The translations under genes were made by a program, and so were the position numbers. From positions 402,001-466,000 of the forward strand of contig OZ025875.1 in NCBI GenBank assembly GCA_964019415.1: a stretch of DNA of 64,000 nucleotides, written 5' to 3'. The first letter of the stretch is position 1. The number at the start of each line of letters is the position of its first letter. The notes under the pieces were generated by a model. The model searched no databases and was not told the DNA's origin. It worked only from the letters and a program-made list of their open reading frames with translations. Source of the stretch: Ianthella basta. Taxonomy: Eukaryota; Porifera; Demospongiae; Verongiida; Ianthellidae. Shown one piece after another: positions 48,501 through 61,934 of the stretch.

Positions 48501-51500
48501 GAAAGACGAGAAAAGATGAAGCAAGACGAGGCAAGATGAGGCAAGATGAGGCAAAATGAGGTAAGATGAGGCAAGATGAGACAAGATGAGGCAAGATGAG
48601 GAAAGATGAGGCAAGACGAGACAAGATGAGGCAAGATGAGGTAAGATGAGGCAAGATGAGGCAAGATGAGGCAAGACGAGGCAAGATGAGAAAAGATGAG
48701 GTAAGATGAGGCAAGATGAGGTAAAATGAGGCAAGATGAAGCAAGACGAGGCAAGATGAGGCAAGATGAGGCAAGATGAGGCAAGACGAGGCAAGATGAG
48801 GAAAGATGAGGTAAGATGAGACAAGATGAGGTAAGATGAGGCAAGATGAGACAAGATGAGGCAAGATGAGGTAAGATGAGGCAAGACGAGGCAAGATGAG
48901 GCAAGATGAGGAAAGATGAGGCAAGATGAGGTGAGATGAGGCAAGATGAGGTATGATGAGGAAAGATGAAGCAAGACGAGGCAAGATGAGGCAAGATGAG
49001 ACAAGATGAGGCAAGACGAGGCAAGATGAGGAAAGATGAGGAAAGATGAGACAAGTTGAAGCAAGACGAGGCAAGATGAGGCAAGACGATGCAAGATGAG
49101 GAAAGATGAGGCAAGATGAGGCAAGATATAGCGAGATGAGGCGAGATGAGGTAAGATGAGGCAAGATGAGGCAAGATGAGGTAAGATGAGGTAAGATGAG
49201 GAAAGATGAAGCAAGACGAGGCAAGATGAGGAAAGATGAGACAAGATGAGGCAAGATGAGGTAAGATGAGGAAAGATGAAGCAAGACGAGGCAAGATGAG
49301 ACAAGATGAGGCAAGATGAGACAAGATGAGGCAAGATGAGGAAAGATGAAGGAAGACGAGGCAAGATGAGACAAGATGAGGCAAGATGAGACAAGATGAG
49401 GCAAGATGAGGAAAGATGAAGGAAGACGAGGCAAGATGAGGCAAGATGAGGAAAGATGAAGGAAGACGAGGCAAGATGAGGCAAGATGAGTCAAGATGAG
49501 GAAAGATGAAGGAAGATGAGGCAAGATGAGGTAAGATGAGGCAAGATCAGGAAAAATGAGGCAAGATGAGGCAAGATGAGGAAAGATGAGACAAGATGAG
49601 GAAAGATGAGGCAAAATGAGGAAAGATGAAGGAAGACGAGGCAAGATGAGGCAAGATGAGTCAAGATGAGGCAAGATGAGACAAGATGAGGCAAAATGAG
49701 GTAAGATGAGGAAAGATGAAGCAAGACGAGGCAAGATGAGGCAAGACGAGGCAAGATGAGGCAAAATGAGGCAAGATGAGGCAAAATGAGGTAAGATGAG
49801 GTAAGATGAGGTAAGATGAGACAAGATGAGGTAAGATGAGGAAAGATGAAGCAAGATGAGGCAAGATGAGGCAAGACGAGGCAAGATGAGGCAAGATGAG
49901 GCAAGATGAGGCAAGATGAAGCAAGATGCAGCAAGATAAAGTAAGATGAAGGAAGATGAGGCAAGATGAGGTAAGATGAGGCAAGATCAGAAAAGATGAG
50001 GCAAGATGAGGCGAGATGATGCAAAATGAGGCAAGAGTAGGCAAGATGAGGAAAGATGAAGAAAGATGAAGGAAGATGAGGCAAGATGAGGCAAGATGAG
50101 TCAAGATGAGGCAAGATGAGACAAGATGAGGCAAAATGAGGTAAGATGAGGAAAGATGAAGCAAGACGAGGCAAGATGAGGCAAGACGAGGCAAGATGAG
50201 GCAAAATGAGGCAAGATGAGGCAAAATGAGGTAAGATGAGGTAAGATGAGGTAAGATGAGACAAGATGAGGTAAGATGAGGAAAGATGAAGCAAGATGAG
50301 GCAAGATGAGGCAAGACGAGGCAAGATGAGGCAAGATGAGGCAAGATGAGGCAAGATGAAGCAAGATGCAGCAAGATAAAGTAAGATGAAGGAAGATGAG
50401 GCAAGATGAGGTAAGATGAGGCAAGATCAGAAAAGATGAGGCAAGATGAGGCGAGATGATGCAAAATGAGGCAAGAGTAGGCAAGATGAGGAAAGATGAA
50501 GAAAGATGAAGGAAGATGAGGCGAGGTGAGGCAAGACGAGGCAAGATGAGGCAAGATGAGGCAAGATGAGGCAAGATGAGGCAAGTTGAAGCAAGATGAG
50601 GCAAGATGAGGCAAGATGAGGAAAGATGAAGAAAGATGAGGCAAGTTGAAGCAAGATGAGGCAAGATGAGGTAAGATGAGGAAAGATGAAGAAAGATGAA
50701 GCAAGACGAGGCAAGATGAGGCAAGACGAGGCAAGATGAGGCAAGATGAGGTAAGATGAGGAAAGATCAACCAAGATAAGGCAAGATGAGGCAAGGCGAG
50801 GCAAGATGAGGCAAGATCAGGCGAGATGATGCAAAATGTGGCAAGATGAGGTACTGTAAGATGAGGCAAGATGAGGCAAGATGAGGTAAGATGAGGAAAG
50901 ATGAACCAAGATGAGGCAAGATGAGGCAAGACGAGCGAAGATGAGGCAAGACAAGGCAAGATGAGGAAAGATGAGGAAAGATGAGACAAGTTGAGGCAAG
51001 ACGAGGCAAGATTAGGCAAGACGAGGCAAGATGAGGCAAGATGAGGCAAAATGAGGTAAGATTAGGCAAGATGAGGCAAAATGAGGCAAGATATAGTGAG
51101 ATGAGGCGAGATTAGGTAAGATGAGGCAAGATGAGGCCAGATGAGGCAAGATGAAGTAAGATGAGGCAAGATGAGGCAAAATGAGGCAAGATTAGGCAAG
51201 ATGAGGCAAAATGAGGCAAGATATAGTGAGATGAGGCGAGATTAGGTAAGATGAGGCAAGATGAGGCCAGATGAGGCAAGATGAAGTAAGATGAGACAAG
51301 ATGAAGCAAGATGAGGTAAGATGAAGCAAGATTAAGCAAGATGAGGCGAGATGAGGCATAATGAGGCAAGATGAAGCAAGATGAGGCAAGATGAGGCAAG
51401 ATGAGGCAAGATGAAGCAAGATGAGGCAAGATGAGACAAGATGAGGCAAGATGAGGTAAGATGAGGAAAGATGAAGCAAGACGAGGTAAGATGAGGCAAG

Positions 51501-52945
51501 TCGAGGCAAGATGAGGCAAGACGAGGGAAGATGAGGCAAGACGAGAGAAGATGAGGCAAGATGAGGCAAGATGAGGCAAGATGAGGCGAGATGAGGCAAG
51601 ATGAGGAAAGATGAATCAAGATGAATCAAGATGAGGCGAGATGAGGCAAAATGAGGCAAGATGAAGCGAGATGAAGCAAGATGAGGCAAGATGAGGTGAG
51701 ATGAGGCAAAATGAGGAAAGATGAAAGAAGATGAAGCAAGATGAGGCGAGATGAGGCAAAATGAGGCAAGACGAAGCAAGATTAGGCAGGGTTAGCCTCA
51801 AGATGAGGCAAGATGAGGCAGGGTTAGCCTCAAGATGAGGCAAGATGAGGCAGGGTTAGCCTCAAGATGAGGCAAGATGAGTGTCAAGATGAGGCAACAT
51901 AAGCCAAGGTGTGGCAAGAGGAGGAAATACGAGTCTAGATGAAGCATATATATGTAAAGTACCCCTCTCCCTCACGGCCTCACATCCCCCTTCACAACCT
52001 TCCAGTCACCCCCACTCATGTACATTGCAGAGGATACAATGAACACTACAGCAAGCCCTATCCTACTCCCTGTACCCTAGTACAAGTGACAATTAAAGTA
52101 GTACAATCTGTTCTCCCCTACCCCTCACCATGATGGTGGCTGTGGCAGTCCCATGCTCTCCCCCTCCCCAGCACTGCCCGATGTTGGGACACCTTGCCTC
52201 CTCGCAGACCGTGTGCAGGTTCAACCTGCGGAGAGACTGCTTCAGGCGAGTGTACTCACGACCCTGGGGAATATCCGTCTTGAGCCACTCGGGGAGACGC
52301 AGACGCCTGCAGGCATGGGGGCGGGGTGAGGGGCGGGACTGGTATCAGTAACAGCAAACAGACACAACACCCTCCATAAGACCACTAGTGCGCATGTGAA
52401 ATACTTTTACAGCCAACAAAAGCCCTACACTGGAAGAAATGGCAATCGATGTTTAGGCATCTATGGTAACCATCCCCCCTGGATGAGCCCCTAATACAGT
52501 CACACTACAAGTCTACACTATTGACAGAGAAGACGGGGGCAGGTAGATGGGAAATGTCAGCCATCAGTTTCTCTTACTTCTGTCCCTTTTGCCGTCTGAG
52601 GTGCTCTGGCACAGCTGGTGCGTCCATTGGGACTTTCCCAGTGAGGAAATCTTCGAAACTGGGGCCGTTCGATAGCAGCTCTTTCTGCTTGTCCGACAGA
52701 GTAGACTTGCGCCGAACCAAATGAGTACAGTCCAGTGAAACAAACGGCCACACACAACAAACCTGCGTTATAATGGAAAACATGGAGAGATGAACGACTT
52801 CTTCCAACATTCGTTTACGACTGACAACACAGACTACGTGACAGTAGTTTGCGCCGTTTCATCGGGTCTAAATTTAACTTACCTCCTTCTTCAGAAGCAG
52901 CGTAGGCATGGACACGCGAGAATATCTTGATACTACAGACGCCAT
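39595..52945 (-). CDS. LIAS: Lipoyl synthase (mitochondrial radical SAM enzyme)
   Basis: Inserts two sulfurs into octanoyl-protein to make the lipoyl cofactor of 2-oxoacid dehydrogenases and the glycine cleavage H protein, in mitochondria. Nine exons: 52883-52945, 52578-52762, 52129-52306, 41225-41381, 40733-40919, 40343-40488, 40007-40077, 39785-39896, 39595-39656; about 386 residues. The auxiliary cluster motif [12 protein letters not shown], the radical SAM motif CTRGCRFC and the C-terminal RSSYKAGEFF (the serine ligand region) are all present. [17 protein letters not shown] and [13 protein letters not shown] blocks match the family. The N-terminus ([20 protein letters not shown]) suits a mitochondrial presequence. 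Intron 3 spans 10.7 kb and is almost wholly a 10-bp tandem repeat, while the other introns are small. The gene is convergent with the WD40 gene. Confidence 0.97.
40590..40730. repeat. CT-rich imperfect tandem repeat in LIAS intron 5
   Basis: Two to three copies of a ~57-bp unit containing CATCACTCCTCCCTTCCCC and CTCCACTCCTGTCCCACTCC. It is purine-rich on the transcript. Confidence 0.7.
41045..41222. repeat. CT-rich tandem repeat in LIAS intron 4
   Basis: Repeated CTCCCCTCACCATCCCCTCC units run up to the donor of LIAS exon 4. Confidence 0.7.
41391..51870. repeat. 10.5-kb minisatellite of a 10-bp unit filling LIAS intron 3
   Basis: About 1,050 head-to-tail copies of CAAGATGAGG (transcript sense CCTCATCTTG). 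The register is unbroken from 41,391 to about 48,010, then shifts by single bases near 48,010 and again near 50,852. Common variants are CGAGATGAGG, TAAGATGAGG, AAAGATGAGG, CAAGACGAGG, CAAGATGAAG and CAAGATATAG. The array begins eight bases from the acceptor of exon 4 but stops roughly 200 bp short of the exon 3 donor. All minus-strand frames are open for long stretches because the unit has no stop on that strand. Those Ser/Leu/His repeats are not genes. Confidence 0.98.
49651..50530. repeat. Recent 440-bp tandem duplication within the array
   Basis: 49,651-50,090 and 50,091-50,530 carry the same succession of variant units, including the rare ones (TCAAGATGAG, AGCAAGATGC, GCAAGAGTAG). Confidence 0.85.
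51787..51880. repeat. 32-bp higher-order repeat at the distal edge of the array
   Basis: CAGGGTTAGCCTC followed by two 10-bp units, repeated three times at exactly 32-bp spacing (51,787, 51,819, 51,851). Beyond it the array decays into degenerate units to about 51,945. Confidence 0.85.
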
Positions 52946-53051
52946 TTTGCTCAACTTGCGCAATCCCACAACTGATGAAAAACATTAATTAATACATGAT
53001 TGTATTTTTAAATTAGGGAAGGGGGTAAAGCTGACACATTATATACTGCTG

Positions 53052-56000
53052 TTACATTGGGGGAGAACGGGATTTGGAGTTCTGTACAGCACTTGTGGAG
53101 GAATCTCCCAGCTCTGAACCACTGTTCTGGGGGGGTGGGGGGCACACAGCTACGCCCACGCCAGCTCTCGCAAGCTTCATGCTCCCAACAGTAGCCCACT
53201 TGTCCTCCAGTGGGTCATAGGTCTCTGCCAGAGTGAGATATTCTCTACCATTGTGTCCACCTAGGGCAAAGAGGTAGCCGCCTAGCACCGCTAGACCAAG
53301 CCCTCCACGGCTGACTCCCATTGGTGCAATAAAGGTCCATTCGTCTGTGACTGGGTTGTACCTACAAGTGATGTGAAAAATAACATACTCTGTTACCATG
53401 GAGACCACAATGACCAGGGGTGTACAGCCGCAATGTACCGCAAACTAAGCACAGTCACTGTATTACTGCTGACACTGTCACATCTCTCTGAACAGTCTGA
53501 ACACATTAACTGGACAGGACAGATCTACAACAAGAACAATGAAACCTAAGACAGCCAGCTGTGGGCCAGTTGTAGCTGGCCTCTCTATGACAACAGTTGT
53601 AGCTGGCCTCTCTATGACAACAGTTGTAGCTGGCCTCTCTATGACAACAGTTGTAGCTGGCCTCTCTATGACAACAGTTGTAGCTGGCCTCTCTATGCCA
53701 ACAGTTGTAGCCGGCCTTTATAGAGAGGTGGCTGCATTACAGAGGTAGGCTGCAATGTTATGATGCTCTTGGTTAGTGCAAGAGTCGATAAGAGGTGCTC
53801 TTGGTTAGTGCTATTTGGGGCCAAGGAGAGAGAGCAGCTGCTCTATTAAGAGAGGTGGCTGCATCACACAGCAACCATCTTAGACATGTTCCAATGTACA
53901 ATAGTATGAGTGGCTGACGCAGATGGAAGAAACGACAGAGGACAGACTGGTAAAGAGGTGCTTGTGGAGAATGTGCCAGGGAAGACCAAGAAAAACACGG
54001 ATTAAAGAATTGAAAATGAATTAATGAACTGTTTAGAATAGAATGCTGCACAGTTGATTTCAGAATGGTTGTCCAAATGGTAAATGGCAAATGGTGTGAC
54101 AGCATAGCAAACAGGTACTACTGGACTAAGGGGTGATATGTTGGCAAGAAGCAATACTAATACACACGTCACGCCATTTCACCATTCGACCATTTGCCAC
54201 AATCAGTGTGACTAACTAATTCATTGATTGATTGATTGATTGACAGCGCACTATTTCCTCCTAACACAAGCAAGGAGAAAGTACCATTGCACTCCAATGA
54301 ACATGCTGGATGCACTACTCTTCATGAGGGCACATTGGGGTCAATTCAAAGCAGAGGTGTAATTGCAATGTACCAGACTCCATTGACAGTCTCCCTCACC
54401 TTTCAGCATTGTTGAGAGGTACAACGTCGGCAAACCCTCCCACTGCATAGATGAACCCGCTGAGGGTAGCCATGCCCCCACCAGCCCGCTTACAGTTCAT
54501 AGGAGCAACCTCCGACCACTTATTCAAGTGTGGATCGAACCGTTCCACTGAGTTTGTGGAGGACTCCCCGTCATTGCCCCCTACAATGTACAGATAGCGA
54601 CCGAGGGATGCCGCTCCGGCTCCACACCTTCTGGCGTTCATGGGGGCCACTAGGGTCCACTTGTCACACACATGGTCATACCGCTCCACAAGGTTGTAGC
54701 TCCGCTCTTCGTCCAGGCCACCTGCAAAGGAGGAGGGAAAAGGGAACAAGCAACCATGAGTGCACTGGTTCACAATGCATTCATGTGTCCTTCAAACACT
54801 TGGCAATGCTTATGTGTCCTCCTTATGTCTTCACACTTGTCATGGTTTCAGCAGTGTATGCAACATATCATAGCCAAAACAGTGAAAATTCTATGCACTT
54901 CCCAGGCCTCAGTGTGTGTGTACCCTTCGGTCCTCACACCTGGGGATACAACACCAGCCACCACTATTAGGAAGAGAGGTTGGCATACCCCAGGTAACAG
55001 CCGGCATACCCCAAGTAACAGCCGTCATACCCCAAGTAACAGCCTCCATACCCCAAGTAACAGCCTCCATACCCCAGGTAACAGCCTCCATACCCCAAGT
55101 AACAGCCTCCATACCCCAAGTAACAGCCCCCATACCCCAAGTAACAGCCTCCATACCCCAAGTAACAGCCCCCATACCCCAAGTAACAGCCGTCATACCC
55201 CAGGTAACAGCCGTCATATTGTACCTGCTGCATAGATCACGCCCTCCAACACGCCTACTGCAATGCCCCGCCTTCCAATGCTGAGAGGGGCAATCTGGCG
55301 CCACTTCTTCTCCTGTTCACTGTAGCACTCGACTGTGCGGAGGTGTTGACCACTGTTCTCACCACCCACAGCGTATATCTTCCCATGGGCGCAAACTACG
55401 CCTACATGTCGCCGTGGTGATGTGAGGGACGGAGCATCACTCCAGTCGTTCTTGTAAAAGTCGTAAACTTCAACGTTGTCAAACGGTCTCTCCGAGGTGG
55501 ACACCCCCCTCCCTCCAATAGCATACACTGCCCCTGCTGCCGAACGGCGGGGACGCTGGAGGCACCACTGTGCGCTTGGCAGGGCAGCCATTGCCACAAT
55601 ACCTGTATCAGATGAGAACAGTCCAGTTTCACGCTGCACATTCAATACCTAGTCAAATCTTAAGGCCACACAGAGAGGGCTATAGCAGTGACACTGTAGG
55701 TGATGGCATCGAACTGGGTACACATGTTAAACTGATAACCTCTTGTCCACTCTACCTCCCCCAATCCTCTCATCCAGCAGGTTAAGCCATTAAAGAATAC
55801 CAATGGCCACAATACAACATATCATGTTTGGAATGTGTATATGCATGGGGGGGGAGTCGCGGCGGAGCATGAAGCTCACACCACACCTCACCACACCTCA
55901 CCACACCTCACCACACCACACCACACCCCCTAAACACACCTAGGTGCAAATCCTTTGCAAAGCTGATGTGATCTCGGCACTTGTGGGACTCCTTAATGAA

Positions 56001-56792
56001 AGGGTTTGACTCCACCTTCTGTGCAATGCAGGCTGGGGACAGCAGGGGTAAACGTATACACTGAAACAGGTCAGGGAAGGAGATTTTCCTCTCATCAGGG
56101 CTGTACTCCACCCACTGGAGCAGTGCCTCCAACACCTTCTCCTCATAGGTGACATTGATAAGGTCACTGCCAAGCAGGTTCCTCAGCACCTCAGCGTCGA
56201 GAGCCAAGTACTGCTCCTCCATCTTGACAACCTCCAGAAAGTGATGCAGGAAGAACTGTGAAGACTTCTCCACTAACCGAGTGCAGTTCAGGTTCTCCGC
56301 AAACTGGCGGATTCCGAGGCAGTTAGTCGGATGCAACTGGCTTATAAGGAAGTCCGCACAGGCTTCAAATGCCGTGTTGAATACCAACATGGCTGCTGCA
56401 GTCATGAGCGACTCTACATTGTCTGTGGTGATTGTGAGCTCGGAGGTGTACACAAAGTTGACCAGTGCCTCCAGTGCATCGGGGTCAACATCCTTTATCT
56501 CAATGTAGTCTTTCCTGCTCTCCACCATGCCACTAAGCAGCATACTTCGAAAGTATTTGCTAGAAGAGGCCAATACCATCTTGTGGGCTTTAATTTCCCG
56601 CCCTTGCACGGCGAGAGTGATGTCGAGAAAGTGACCCTCGCTCCTCAACTCGTTCATCTGCTCGTAAGTCTTCACAGCGGACTCATTGTCGTGAAAGAGC
56701 AAGGTACTGTTTTGTTCTCGTTCCTCCTCCACCGGCTGGGAGGCCTCCACTTGTCCAGAGGATGGTGCCGAACCGCTTTCACTGAAGCTCAT
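53052..56792 (-). CDS. Kelch-like (BTB-BACK-Kelch) protein, probable Cullin-3 ubiquitin ligase adaptor
   Basis: Four exons (55940-56792, 55225-55602, 54400-54721, 53052-53361), about 620 residues, typical KLHL length. The order is a BTB domain (about residues 45-150, with [20 protein letters not shown]), a BACK domain (about 155-280) and six Kelch repeats with the GG...Y...W pattern ([35 protein letters not shown]). By family, BTB-BACK binds Cul3 and the Kelch propeller binds the substrate, which cannot be told from sequence. The tail ends SKSRSPPM. I start at the ATG at 56792, since no earlier in-frame ATG was seen. It is divergent from the methyltransferase gene with 162 bp between start codons. 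The exact KLHL orthologue was not assigned. Confidence 0.93.
53535..53898. mobile_element. MITE-family copy expanded by a 27-bp tandem repeat
   Basis: The ends resemble the AACCTGTCTAAGAC family (AAACCTAAGACAGCC / CATCTTAGACATG). Near its left end, GTTGTAGCTGGCCTCTCTAT plus GACAACA is repeated five times in tandem (about 53,567-53,710). It lies in the Kelch gene's last intron. Confidence 0.7.
54982..55219. repeat. 21-bp minisatellite beside the exon 2 donor of the Kelch gene
   Basis: Eleven copies of CATACCCCAAGTAACAGCC plus two bases. In transcript sense each unit includes GGGGTATG, and the array starts within a few bases of the genuine donor (GTACAATATG). Confidence 0.9.
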
Positions 56793-56954
56793 CCTGCGCG
56801 CAGCGAACAATTTTCAAGATGATAAACAAAATGCTTTTACGGGTAACCATTGTTAGGTTATTCAATAGAAATGTTATATCGCTATTGGAGAGTGTATGGA
56901 ACTACAATTGATAACATTGTGTATGAAAGTGTACTGTTGTAACTGTATAGGAAA

Positions 56955-57950
56955 ATGGCTGAGGGGGAGAACCCGAAGTCTCTGGAAAACGAGCACGTTC
57001 ACAAAGTGTACAGCGAGATAGCCAAGCACTTTAGCGAAACAAGGTACAAACCGTGGCCCGAAATTGCAGGATTTATCAACGCCTTACCGCCTGGATCCCT
57101 CTTGGCGGACGTTGGTAAGTAGAAACTGCACTAGCTGATTATATTTATTTCATGCACCAACCATTTAATAGTCTGTATCTATACATCTAGGTTGTGGTAA
57201 CGGCAAGTATCTATCTGTGAATCCTCAAGTGCTCAAGATTGGACTGGACAGCTGCGGTGAGCTGGTTCACATAGCAGCCCACCGGGGGTTTGAAGTGGTC
57301 ACTGCAGACTGTATGGCTCTACCCCTGCGCTCAAGCTGCTTTGACGCTGTTATTTGCATTGCTGTCATCCACCACCTGTCCACGGAGGAGAGGCGGGTAG
57401 AAGCGCTAAAGGAACTAGTGCGTGTGTTGTGCGTGGGAGGAAGGCTTCTGGTGTACGTCTGGGCATACGAACAGAAGAGAAAAAAGGTGTGCATTTGAAT
57501 GTACTGGCACTTAGCCGAGAGGGCTGCCTCGCCGCGAGCCCATGTATGGGGCACAGACTCTGTAGCTGTAACATAGATTCAATCATTTAACTTGTACTGT
57601 TCTCATGCTCTACACAGTTCACTGGTCAAGACGTGATGGTGCCATGGCACTTACAATCCAAGTTCAGCTCAAGAACAGAGAGTGAGGGCGTGAGGAGCAA
57701 AAATGAGGAAGACACTTCACCTCAAGAGGGAAAGTGCCATGAGCAGATGAGGTCTAGTGCGGGCACAGCAGATCCTCAAATGAGACAAGACTTGAAGAAG
57801 CAAGGCTACGTGACATACCAGCGTTACTATCATGTATTCAAGGAAGGGGAGCTAGGTAGGCTCTTTCGGGACCACCTGAAGGGAGTTGAGGTGGAGAAGG
57901 AGTACTATGACCATGAGAACTGGTGTGTAGTGGCAGTGAGGAAGGAGTGA
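56955..57950 (+). CDS. Trm9/ALKBH8-type tRNA wobble-uridine methyltransferase
   Basis: SAM-dependent methyltransferase expected to methylate carboxymethyl-uridine at position 34 of tRNA, working with a Trm112 partner. Three exons (56955-57114, 57191-57486, 57618-57950), 262 residues. Motif [11 protein letters not shown] is split by intron 1. Also seen are [46 protein letters not shown], and the C-terminal [11 protein letters not shown] and [10 protein letters not shown] blocks shared by yeast Trm9, ALKBH8 and TRMT9B. There is no RRM or AlkB domain, so it is a stand-alone Trm9-like protein. The low-complexity insert around residues 165-205 is typical of the TRMT9B/ALKBH8 group. It is divergent from the Kelch gene and convergent with the PPxY membrane protein gene (293 bp between stops). 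Confidence 0.93.
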
Positions 57951-58243
57951 GCTGCTAGCAGTAGACCTCCAGTTCCCTGCACACTTGATCCTCATTCAAA
58001 GGAGTGACATTTGAAGGAGTTGTGTGTACATACGTGCAATCGCTGGTGGATGCACTGAGTGATACTGTTGAAGCAATTTCCACTCCAAACGGTTTAGGTT
58101 GAACTGGAAACATGACTGATTCATTACAGCATACAATAACATACACTAATATACAGTGTCATCATGCAATGTCACCCATACAGCACACATTACAGGGTAT
58201 ATTGTATACAATGACTCTATCTATATAAACACAGCATGAGGCA

Positions 58244-59492
58244 TCATTGTTCTTCCTGGCCATTGCCAACCAGAGGAATGGTGTCATTCGTGTCCGAGTC
58301 AACAGAGAGAGGAATTGTGTCTTCCCCAGAGGGTGGATCACTGGTAGGCTCTCCTGAAGGCGGAATGTCTGGAGCTTGGTCCTCGGTGTGATTGTAGCTT
58401 GGTTCTGCTGTGTATGCAGGTGGGGTGGGGTAGGGGTCATCTGACGAGTACGTTGGGGGCTTGTCCTCCCCCGCTTGGGAGTACTCTTGGAGGGGTGTGT
58501 TCCCGGCCTCTCCCACTCCATCACTCTCTTCATCTTCAAGCGATCGGAATGCAGCCAGTCGTCTTTGCTGTATCTTCAGACAACAACAGTAGCCACCAAC
58601 AATGGCTACTATCAGCAGAAGGACAATGGGGATTCCGATTCCAGCTCCAATTTCAACTCTGTAAGCGGGAGTGAGACTGCAACAGTAACTGTGTGTGTGG
58701 GTGTGTGGGTGTGGGTGTGTGCACACACACACGCACTCTATGCTGCCTTGCCCACTCACCCAAAGTATGGTGAACAGCACACAGGATACGCCAACCCCCC
58801 ATAGTTCTCTATACAGCAGTACTTTTCATACGGCTTTGAAGGATTATCCGGACAATGCTTGTTTGCACGCTGGCAGAATTCCCCTGTTTCGTCAAACTTC
58901 TGAGCCACCGCCACTGTACGTGAGGGAGAAATCAACGATACAACTCTGAAGGGCATTCTTCACTGAGCTGGTAGCCCGATGTGCACACAGCCCAACACCA
59001 CAACACACATAATGGGCCATTACACCTGCACATTAGTGGGTGCTAAGGAGACATTCCACATGTAACAGGCTGTGTGGTATAAACATGCCGCCCCTAGTGC
59101 TACGCACTTCCCACGCAGAGGAAGCTGTTCGAATGCCTAACATGCCTTTGTCAGATTGTTGCGACTTCATTAAAAATAGAAATCAAAGGAAATAACATAC
59201 AATAAACTAAGTTGACGCTTTTTATTACTTGGCCAATTATGAGTGTATATTAGACACGCGAGTAGTATAATACAATATTTGCTTTGAACCTGAGAACGTG
59301 CCAGAGACGGTACTCCTGTACGTGGGACCGGACTCCGGCACACCGTCGTCGCACACTGAGAACCTACTAGCTGCTTCAGTACTTCTCGATATCCTCTCAC
59401 CACATAGTTCCGGACAGCCACTCACCGTCTGAAAGAATAAGCACTCCCGCCAGGGAACACAATATAGTCAGTAACTTTTGGGACAGAGCCAT
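58244..59492 (-). CDS. Small type I membrane protein with Cys-rich ectodomain and PPxY motifs
   Basis: Three exons (59426-59492, 58760-58913, 58244-58658), about 211 residues. A signal peptide (MALSQKLLTILCSLAGVLIL) precedes a short ectodomain with six cysteines including two CC pairs (EKYCCIENYGG, YPVCCSPYFG). A transmembrane helix (IGIPIVLLLIVAIVGGY) is followed by CCCLK, possibly palmitoylated. The cytosolic tail is Pro/Asp/Ser-rich with PPTY and PPAY. PPxY motifs bind WW domains, for example of NEDD4-type ligases. The architecture recalls WBP1/VOPP1/Shisa-like adaptors, but the cysteine spacing is not a clear match, so no name is given. It is head-to-head with UFM1, with 103 bp between start codons. 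Confidence 0.85.
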
Positions 59493-59595
59493 AACGACCA
59501 ACAGTCAACGGCGTCCTGCCTACAACCGGAAATGCCTCAAGCCGGCAACGGAAAAGAACGCGGGACTTCACCCACCACAGACTCGCTCCGCAAAC

Positions 59596-61627
<2,032 letters not shown>

Positions 61628-61934
61628 AGATTAGAGCATGCACTAATAGTTCAATATTCTTCTTTCTAGTAATGCATTCAGGAATATTCAATGTACTGTT
61701 GTTAATTATCAATATAATAATAATTATAATTATATAGTAATGAACCTGTATGATATTATATAATTGTAGCCGTGCTCCAATGGCCACATATTGACATTGT
61801 CAGCTTGCAGTGAAACTCAACCAGTTGTCAGTGATTGTTCTATCATATAATTATGATATGCACTCTGGCTATCATACCCTATGCACATTGTTACACATGC
61901 AGGTTGCTGCTAGTGTTCAAGAGGTTCATTGCTA

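Noticed and set aside
41336..51843. Very long minus-strand open frames (up to about 945 codons) of Ser/Leu/His/Pro repeats
   Set aside because: They are the 10-bp satellite read in a strand lacking stop codons. Several overlapping frames are equally open and the peptides have a 10-residue period. No start context or splice structure supports translation.
41391..51870. CRISPR-like regularity of repeats
   Set aside because: Units are contiguous with no spacers, and the DNA is clearly eukaryotic. The same applies to the 45-bp and 21-bp arrays.
51787..51870. Telomere-like GGGTTAG motifs
   Set aside because: Only one motif per 32-bp unit and no tandem TTAGGG, so no telomeric origin is supported.
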